Position numbers and translations under genes: made by a program. Shown here piece after piece: positions 1-4,044 of a stretch of 6,644 nucleotides of DNA (position 1 is the first letter of the stretch; each line of letters opens with the position of its first letter). The notes beneath the pieces were generated by a model. It was not told where the DNA came from, did not search any database, and saw nothing but the letters and a program-made list of their open reading frames with translations. Source of the DNA: an uncultured Clostridia bacterium (GTDB lineage Bacteria > Bacillota > Clostridia > Christensenellales > CALWSW01); assembly GCA_937874755.1 (NCBI GenBank), contig CALNBC010000131.1, forward strand, positions 1 through 6,644, read 5' to 3'.

Positions 1-35
1 TCGGCAGCATTAGCGCATTGTTGAGCGGTAATCAC
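1..35 (-). CDS. Start of a downstream gene (N-terminal 11 codons only)
   Basis: A GTG at 35 overlaps the TGA of the preceding gene by four bases (GTGA), the same junction type as at 1371-1374. It opens a frame reading MITAQQCANAA to the window edge without a stop. GAGGGA at 44-39 can serve as a modest ribosome binding site. Genes after the receptor-binding module in such phages usually encode holin and endolysin. MITA followed by a short helix is a common opening for NlpC/P60-type or amidase endolysins, so an endolysin is a guess. Eleven codons cannot identify the product. Confidence 0.5.
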   Translation of the reverse strand, partial: MITAQQCANAA

Positions 36-796
36 GCGTCCCTCACCCGCTTCCATACATTGTCGTACACGCCGGGGGCGCCCGGCCCCCAGACGTTATT
101 GTCCACACCAGACAGCCACACCCCGCCGTTGTGTATCACTTCCACGTCCTTTGCGTAACTCTGCCCACTCTGCCACGGTTCGGGGCCAGCATTGGGCGGC
201 TGAACGCGCGTGTAAAGCGCCGCTGTGTGGACGCTGGGCGGGTAGTGCTCTTGGACAAGGTGCTCTTGTTGGACGCGAAATAGCCCGTCATCGTATTGCA
301 GGAGGATGCCGGCAGGCGCGGTCTTGCCAGCGAAGTCTGACCATTGGTCGAACATCTCTTTGTTGTCCAAAGCGTCAGCCTCAGTGATGGTATCGTTCTG
401 CGCCAGCGCCTGGAACATGACCCGCGCGGCTTTTTGCGTCGGGGCTGTTTCCTGCCGTACCGCGCCAAACTGTTCTTCGAGGTACTGCTTCAGCGTTTGT
501 GGCTGTTCTTCGGCAGGTATTTCTTTATCAACTAATTCGCCGTCGATTATTTCTTTGTTCGGCGGCAATTCCATGTAGCCATTCTCTATACACCACAGGT
601 CAGGCTTGCGTGTGCCATCCTCGTCATAGCACAAAATGTGTGTATGTGTTTGGTAGTCCGCAGGGGCAGGAATAATTATCACCGTGTCATCTACCAATCC
701 GGGGTTAGCCGCAAAAGTGTCTGTGAGTATAGGTGCAACACTTTCGTGCACGCCCGTGATTATTTGGTCTGCGTTTATTGTTAGTGCGTAATACAT
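32..796 (-). CDS. Tail protein with C-terminal carbohydrate-binding-like (CBM5/12-type) module
   Basis: This 254-residue protein follows the fibre gene and probably belongs to the tail tip or fibre. The frame is open up to 958, but the extra 54 residues would overlap the fibre gene and are Arg/His-rich. I place the start at the ATG at 796, nine bases after AAGGAGG. The N-terminal 90 residues (MYYALTINADQIITGVHESV onward) resemble phage tail accessory proteins of unclear role. A helical linker follows (about 98-155). The C-terminus has two aromatic-rich parts: LFRVQQEHLVQEHYPP with LYTRV (172-198), and WQSGQSYAKDVEVIHNGGVW with NNVWGPGAPGVYDNVW (208-248). The spacing of Trp and Tyr there resembles chitin-binding family 5/12 modules, often found at the ends of phage tail proteins. 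Binding of cell-wall sugars is inferred; no catalytic domain is visible. Confidence 0.82.
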   Translation of the reverse strand: MYYALTINADQIITGVHESVAPILTDTFAANPGLVDDTVIIIPAPADYQTHTHILCYDEDGTRKPDLWCIENGYMELPPNKEIIDGELVDKEIPAEEQPQTLKQYLEEQFGAVRQETAPTQKAARVMFQALAQNDTITEADALDNKEMFDQWSDFAGKTAPAGILLQYDDGLFRVQQEHLVQEHYPPSVHTAALYTRVQPPNAGPEPWQSGQSYAKDVEVIHNGGVWLSGVDNNVWGPGAPGVYDNVWKRVRDA

Positions 797-805
797 TATT
801 TCTCT

Positions 806-812
806 CCTCCTT
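806..812 (-). promoter_or_regulatory. Ribosome binding site deciding the start of the 254-residue protein
   Basis: The minus strand reads TAAGGAGGAGAGAAATAATG. AAGGAGG lies nine bases before the ATG at 796 and shares its AA with the stop of the fibre gene. This is the main reason to prefer 796 over the longer open frame that begins at 958. Confidence 0.87.
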
Positions 813-1374
813 ATGCCGTCCTCTTCCACATATAGCATACGATGTAAGGCTGAAGGTTGTTGTGCGCCGTGCCGCTTCCGGCGCTTGGTATGGTGGCAGT
901 TAGGGGTGTTGCTTCGCCGCCAACGGCGCTCGACATCATAAACCTTGTTCCGTTCCACTCAGAGGATATGCCGGTCTGGGCTGTGCCCACAGGTCTCACT
1001 TTCCCACCGTGATTATGTATCGCGAGTTCCGCAACCGACAGCGTATGCGTTTTCGCGCCGCCCGTTTCCTCAACCGTGTCAAACTCGGTCTGGCCTGCGT
1101 CAATCCCGACAGGCACTCTTCCCGCACCCCATGCCGACCATGTGCCGCCAAACAGGGTAGCGGGGGAAGTGGAGACAACGCTCATGTAAATGGAACCCAC
1201 CGGGTAAGGCAAAAGGGTATTCCATTCCAACGCTGAAAACGCGGTTGCCCCATCACCCATTTTGACGCGTTTCAGCGTGGTATCGTATCCCGGCTCACCC
1301 GCGCTTAATATAACCGGCGCGGCGGCGGCCCATTCTGCCGTTGTGCCTCTGCGCATTTGTATTTGTGCTATCAC
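811..1374 (-). CDS. Tail fibre / receptor-binding protein with Mtd-like N-terminus and tail-collar domain
   Basis: This 187-residue protein is probably a short tail fibre that touches the host surface. Residues about 4-51 (QIQMRRGTTAEW, then VKMGDGATAFSALEW) match the N-terminal repeat domain seen in the major tropism determinant and many phage fibres, which usually serves for attachment. From about residue 57, PVGSIYMSV, LFGGTW and GRVPVGID introduce a tail-collar domain, continued by TGGAKTHTLSVAELAIHNHGG and closed by AHNNLQPYIVCYMWKRTA. The HNH at 120-122 belongs to the collar's His-x-His signature, which may bind metal, and is not an HNH nuclease. The variable stretch between (about 125-168) probably forms the exposed tip. 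The start is a GTG at 1374, preceded by GGTGGTGAT five bases upstream and overlapping the previous stop by four bases. No long fibre shaft is present, so it is a compact version. Confidence 0.87.
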   Translation of the reverse strand: MIAQIQMRRGTTAEWAAAAPVILSAGEPGYDTTLKRVKMGDGATAFSALEWNTLLPYPVGSIYMSVVSTSPATLFGGTWSAWGAGRVPVGIDAGQTEFDTVEETGGAKTHTLSVAELAIHNHGGKVRPVGTAQTGISSEWNGTRFMMSSAVGGEATPLTATIPSAGSGTAHNNLQPYIVCYMWKRTA

Positions 1375-1505
1375 GTTTCATCACCACCCTTATCTTTGTA
1401 GACGTCCTGCATTTTTTGAATCAGCGCAAAAACCTCTTTGAAAGGCCGTTCTAAAAGCGCGTTAAAAATCGTTTGAAATTCCGCCTCACTTAGTTCTATT
1501 TTCAA
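1371..1505 (-). CDS. Small hypothetical protein overlapping the hub gene
   Basis: This 44-codon ORF fills the space between the hub and fibre genes. From the TTG at 1505 it encodes MKIELSEAEFQTIFNALLER followed by PFKEVFALIQKMQDVYKDKG and GDET. It looks like a charged, amphipathic helical protein without a membrane segment or signal peptide. I chose TTG because AAAGGA lies nine bases upstream and because a protein beginning MKIELSEAEF looks natural. The in-frame ATG at 1523 would add six residues (MKGLRK) but has a poor ribosome binding site. The ORF starts inside the end of the hub gene in another frame, and its TGA overlaps the GTG of the fibre gene by four bases (GTGA), as expected for a real gene in this cluster. 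Without it there would be a gap of about 110 bases. I recognise no family; a small tail-assembly or structural accessory role is possible. Confidence 0.62.
   Translation of the reverse strand: MKIELSEAEFQTIFNALLERPFKEVFALIQKMQDVYKDKGGDET
1380..1388 (-). promoter_or_regulatory. Ribosome binding site for the GTG-started fibre gene
   Basis: GGTGGTGAT lies five bases before the GTG at 1374 and differs by one base from the ideal GGAGGTGAT. An ATG seven bases upstream of the GTG is out of frame with the fibre protein. The site lies inside the end of the small 44-codon ORF. Confidence 0.65.
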
Positions 1506-3684
1506 TTTTCTCAATCCTTTCATCGAGTTCTTGCACCGCTTTTGTAAGAATTGAAATCATCGCGCCGATATCCCGTCCGTCTGTTTTGACCTCTTTTCCG
1601 TTTTTGCCTTTTGAATTGATTTTCTTCCTGGCGAACGCGGGAAGCGTTGAGTGGTCGATGTTGCCGTTTTTATCATTCCTGACGAGTTTCAGTTCAGCGA
1701 CGGCGTTTTTGCCGGTATAGGACGGTGTGCGGTCGGTGAAAGAGGCTGCCGACACGTCTCCATTGCACCAGACATAGCCGTCCATAACATCAAAAAAACC
1801 ATAAGCACCACCGCCAACATAAAAAGTTGACGCTGTTACACCTAATTTATCTGTCCCCACATTGAACTCATATATTGATGAGCCACTATAAAATAAAGTC
1901 AAGCCGCCAAGTATGATTTCGCTGTTCGCCGTGTCCAGCTTTAATAGCGGCTTCCCTGATGCCTGTGCAGACAACGCTCCAGGCGCAATCGTAAACCCAC
2001 CTATATTGCCGGATGAAGAAGTTATTGCGCCCTTCATCGAAACATTGCCTGATGAATCAATCATGAAATTGTTTGACGCGACGGTGAACGTGCCGCCCGA
2101 CAAAATAGCAACACCATTCCCATCAATCGTAAGTTTTGAGTTGCCTAATTTCCCCTGGGTGTACTCAACCCACGCCGACCCACTCCACCGCTTGCAGACG
2201 TTGAAATTCGCAGTGTCGAACCACAGATCACCCGTGCTTGGCGATGAAGGAGCAGAAGGGCCTGCGTGTGATTTAATCCCTGAATTTCCAATCAAATCTC
2301 CTAATGTTGAACCGCCTGTAAATATCAATTGGTTCGTGGCGGCCATTTTGATATTGCCGCCCGCTAAAACATTGACATTTTCACCAGCCTTGATGTTAAT
2401 ATCGCCTTCAATCGCCGTGCCGTTCAGTTTTCCGCTCGGCGTGAACACGCGCATTCTTTGTGCTTCGGCTTGGCCCTTGGTGCGGCCTCGCACATCGTTG
2501 CCGCTGGTCATCCGAAAGCCAACGCTATAACTTAACTCTTGCTTCAGCACCAGCACTTTGAGGGCCGTCCCGCCCTTGTCGGTGATGGTCATCAGGTCGC
2601 CCGTGGTAACGGTTGGGTCGCCTTGCCAGTTTGCACGCGCTGAATCGTATGTAAGCCCCTGTAATCCTGCCAGCATGGCGCTGATGGCCGTGGTCGATGT
2701 GGCGGTCAGTAGCGGGTTGCCTTGTACGCCAATACTGTTTTGTTCTGTGTCCTCGATATCAAGGTCAACGGCTACTCGTATGGCGTTCTTGTTCGCGCCT
2801 TCGGGGATGACCGTAAGCGCGTTGAACGGCCCGAATACGGTACCGTTCTTGTCTATCTGGATGTAACGATCCGGCCCTGTCGCATAGTCTGATGTGTGCT
2901 CAAACTGTACAATCTCAAGTAAGCCGTCCCTGCCTATCCTCGCGAAGCCACACGCCAGACAAGCAACATACGAAATCACATCCCGGCAGCTGGTCTTCTC
3001 GCTCCATGCGGGCTTTATGGGAATGGATGTACCAGAGTTTATGAACGTGGTTGATTTGGGCGTGATACCCGCTTGAGCGCACGCGGCAGCGAAAATACCA
3101 CCAACGGTCTGCGGATAGGTCAGGTTATCGGCAAACAGGACACTTGCCTTGTTCGCCAGTTTGTCAGCGCCCTTCACGTTCAAGATAGCGTCCTGCTCCT
3201 GCATGACAGCATCTTCTATGATGTAGGTGCCTATCTTCGACCAGTAGTAATCAGATGGATGCGTTGATGGCGCACCGCCGTCAAGAACCTCGATATACAC
3301 GCTTGTCGTGGTACCGCCGTCATAGATTTCGGTGTGTACCGTCCCAGGAGCACCGCCGTCTATGATGGTATAGCCGCCATAGTCTGGATGCGCCACGCCC
3401 ATCTCAAGCGACAGTACAGCGCCGTCAAGTTCGTGTGCGCCAAGGATAGACCCGCCGGGGTTCCACTCGCCCGCGCGGTTGTCCAGTCGCAGAGCGAGTG
3501 TTGCCGCAGATGCGCTACCCAAAGGCAGTTGCTCACCTACGTTCTCGGTAACAACAAACGATACAATCTCCTTGGCGGTCAAGTTTTGTGTATCATTGTC
3601 CGGGTAGGTCAGCACCCCCCGACTGGTCAGCGTGCGGGAGGGCCGCGCCATCAGGCTGCGAAACATCGCGCTTGTCTGGTACAT
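1486..3684 (-). CDS. Large tail hub / tail-tip (minor structural) protein with fibre-like C-terminus
   Basis: This 732-residue protein is probably the central hub at the tail tip, to which the receptor-binding proteins attach. Residues about 20-400 look like the hub domain of phage minor structural proteins: AKEIVSFVVTENVGEQLPLGSAS near 38-60, LRLDNRAGEWNPGG near 65-78, and CRDVISYVACLACGFARIGRDG near 233-254. Three 13-residue DGG repeats lie at 105-143. Four octads at 429-460 suggest a short beta-helix. GDLWFDT (485-491) begins a fibre-type module common in phage tail proteins, followed by beta-rich repeats. Near the end are SAASFTDRTP (645-654) and a likely coiled coil (about 706-730) that could trimerise. 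I see no peptidase, lysozyme or S74 chaperone motif. The ATG at 3684 follows AAGGAGG by five bases. Its 3' end overlaps the next small ORF. The hub role comes from gene order and remembered family resemblance. Confidence 0.85.
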   Translation of the reverse strand: MYQTSAMFRSLMARPSRTLTSRGVLTYPDNDTQNLTAKEIVSFVVTENVGEQLPLGSASAATLALRLDNRAGEWNPGGSILGAHELDGAVLSLEMGVAHPDYGGYTIIDGGAPGTVHTEIYDGGTTTSVYIEVLDGGAPSTHPSDYYWSKIGTYIIEDAVMQEQDAILNVKGADKLANKASVLFADNLTYPQTVGGIFAAACAQAGITPKSTTFINSGTSIPIKPAWSEKTSCRDVISYVACLACGFARIGRDGLLEIVQFEHTSDYATGPDRYIQIDKNGTVFGPFNALTVIPEGANKNAIRVAVDLDIEDTEQNSIGVQGNPLLTATSTTAISAMLAGLQGLTYDSARANWQGDPTVTTGDLMTITDKGGTALKVLVLKQELSYSVGFRMTSGNDVRGRTKGQAEAQRMRVFTPSGKLNGTAIEGDINIKAGENVNVLAGGNIKMAATNQLIFTGGSTLGDLIGNSGIKSHAGPSAPSSPSTGDLWFDTANFNVCKRWSGSAWVEYTQGKLGNSKLTIDGNGVAILSGGTFTVASNNFMIDSSGNVSMKGAITSSSGNIGGFTIAPGALSAQASGKPLLKLDTANSEIILGGLTLFYSGSSIYEFNVGTDKLGVTASTFYVGGGAYGFFDVMDGYVWCNGDVSAASFTDRTPSYTGKNAVAELKLVRNDKNGNIDHSTLPAFARKKINSKGKNGKEVKTDGRDIGAMISILTKAVQELDERIEKIENRTK
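2305..2400 (-). repeat. Octapeptide repeats in the hub protein, possible short beta-helix
   Basis: Hub residues 429-460 divide into INIKAGEN, VNVLAGGN, IKMAATNQ and LIFTGGST, with hydrophobic residues at positions 1 and 3 and small or polar residues at 5 to 8. The pattern resembles the octad repeats of the triple-stranded beta-helix in T4 gp5 and VgrG spikes. It comes right after the hub-like domain, where a spike or stalk would be expected. Four units are too few to be certain. Confidence 0.5.
3256..3372 (-). repeat. Three tandem 13-residue (39-base) DGG repeats in the hub protein
   Basis: Hub residues 105-143 divide into YTIIDGGAPGTVH, TEIYDGGTTTSVY and IEVLDGGAPSTHP. The DGG motifs fall at exact 13-residue spacing (D109, D122, D135), and on the plus strand ACCGCCGTC recurs every 39 bases. 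Each unit looks like a beta strand followed by a DGG turn. The unit lies between the two halves of the N-terminal hub region and may be an exposed insertion. Confidence 0.8.
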
Positions 3685-3689
3685 ACGGC

Positions 3690-3696
3690 CCTCCTT
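3690..3696 (-). promoter_or_regulatory. Ribosome binding site of the hub gene, merged with the upstream stop codon
   Basis: On the minus strand the sequence is TAAGGAGGGCCGTATG. AAGGAGG is a near-perfect Shine-Dalgarno sequence five bases before the hub ATG at 3684. Its AA belongs to the TAA that ends the 115-residue gene, so a terminating ribosome would sit on the site. This fixes the start codon. Confidence 0.85.
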
Positions 3697-4042
3697 ATTG
3701 CTCGATAAAGTTCATTTTCAACCCCTCCCACAACGGTACTCCGCTGCGGTACATCAGCATCGGGGCTGTTCTATCACCCACATAGCAGGTGATGGTCTTG
3801 TTCGCGCCGGTCTGCGGGTCGGGGTAGGTCACGCTGAAAAACACGTCCGTCACCGCCGATAGTAGCGTGGACATCTCGGCGTTGGTCAACGCGGGCCACT
3901 CCATTTCAAGCTTGCGCTTCACGGCCACGCGGTCAATCAGGATTGTCCCCTCAGCGTTGCGGTCTGCGTTCTTCGCTACATCGTAGATGCCTACTGCCAG
4001 CGTCTGCGGGGTCTTGATGGTGATGCCGTTTACACTAATCAT
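3695..4042 (-). CDS. Small tail-tip protein, DUF6711-like
   Basis: This 115-residue protein has no signal peptide, membrane segment or enzymatic motif and looks mostly beta-stranded. Features that match my memory of the DUF6711 family of Firmicutes phages are the opening MISVNGITIKTP, the central RNAEGTILIDRVAVKRKLEMEW, the VTYPDPQTG motif and the closing WEGLKMNFIEQ. The ATG at 4042 is chosen because GGAG (4054-4051) lies eight bases upstream and the tape-measure stop ends only two bases before it, which suggests translational coupling. It sits directly after the tape measure and before the hub. Gram-positive siphophages usually carry the much larger distal tail protein (Dit) there, and lambda carries the similarly small tail-tip protein gpM. 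A structural role at the tail tip is therefore inferred; the exact function is unknown. Confidence 0.85.
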   Translation of the reverse strand: MISVNGITIKTPQTLAVGIYDVAKNADRNAEGTILIDRVAVKRKLEMEWPALTNAEMSTLLSAVTDVFFSVTYPDPQTGANKTITCYVGDRTAPMLMYRSGVPLWEGLKMNFIEQ

Positions 4043-4044
4043 CT

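Noticed and set aside
74..90. GC-rich hairpin GGGGGC/GCCCCC as a terminator
   Set aside because: It encodes the Gly/Pro-rich GPGAPG part of the 254-residue protein and lacks a T-run.
864..884. Inverted repeat GCGCCG/CGGCGC as a terminator
   Set aside because: It lies inside the fibre coding sequence and no T-run follows on either strand.
797..958. Upstream extension of the 254-residue gene to an ATG at 958
   Set aside because: It overlaps the fibre gene in another frame, is rich in Arg and His, and skips the strong AAGGAGG site before the ATG at 796.
1009..1017. HNH triplet in the fibre protein as a homing endonuclease
   Set aside because: It is part of the His-x-His signature of the tail-collar domain; the rest of an HNH nuclease is missing.
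811..1374. Diversity-generating retroelement target, suggested by the Mtd-like N-terminus
   Set aside because: The C-terminus is a collar domain and not the C-type lectin fold, and neither a template repeat nor a reverse transcriptase is present in the window.
1486..1505. Programmed frameshift joining the hub protein to the small ORF
   Set aside because: I see no clear slippery heptamer or downstream structure, and the small ORF has its own plausible start.
1913..2530. Plus-strand open frame of 205 codons
   Set aside because: It is antisense to the well-supported hub gene, is rich in Pro, Ser and Leu as such shadows are, and has no convincing ribosome binding site or family resemblance.
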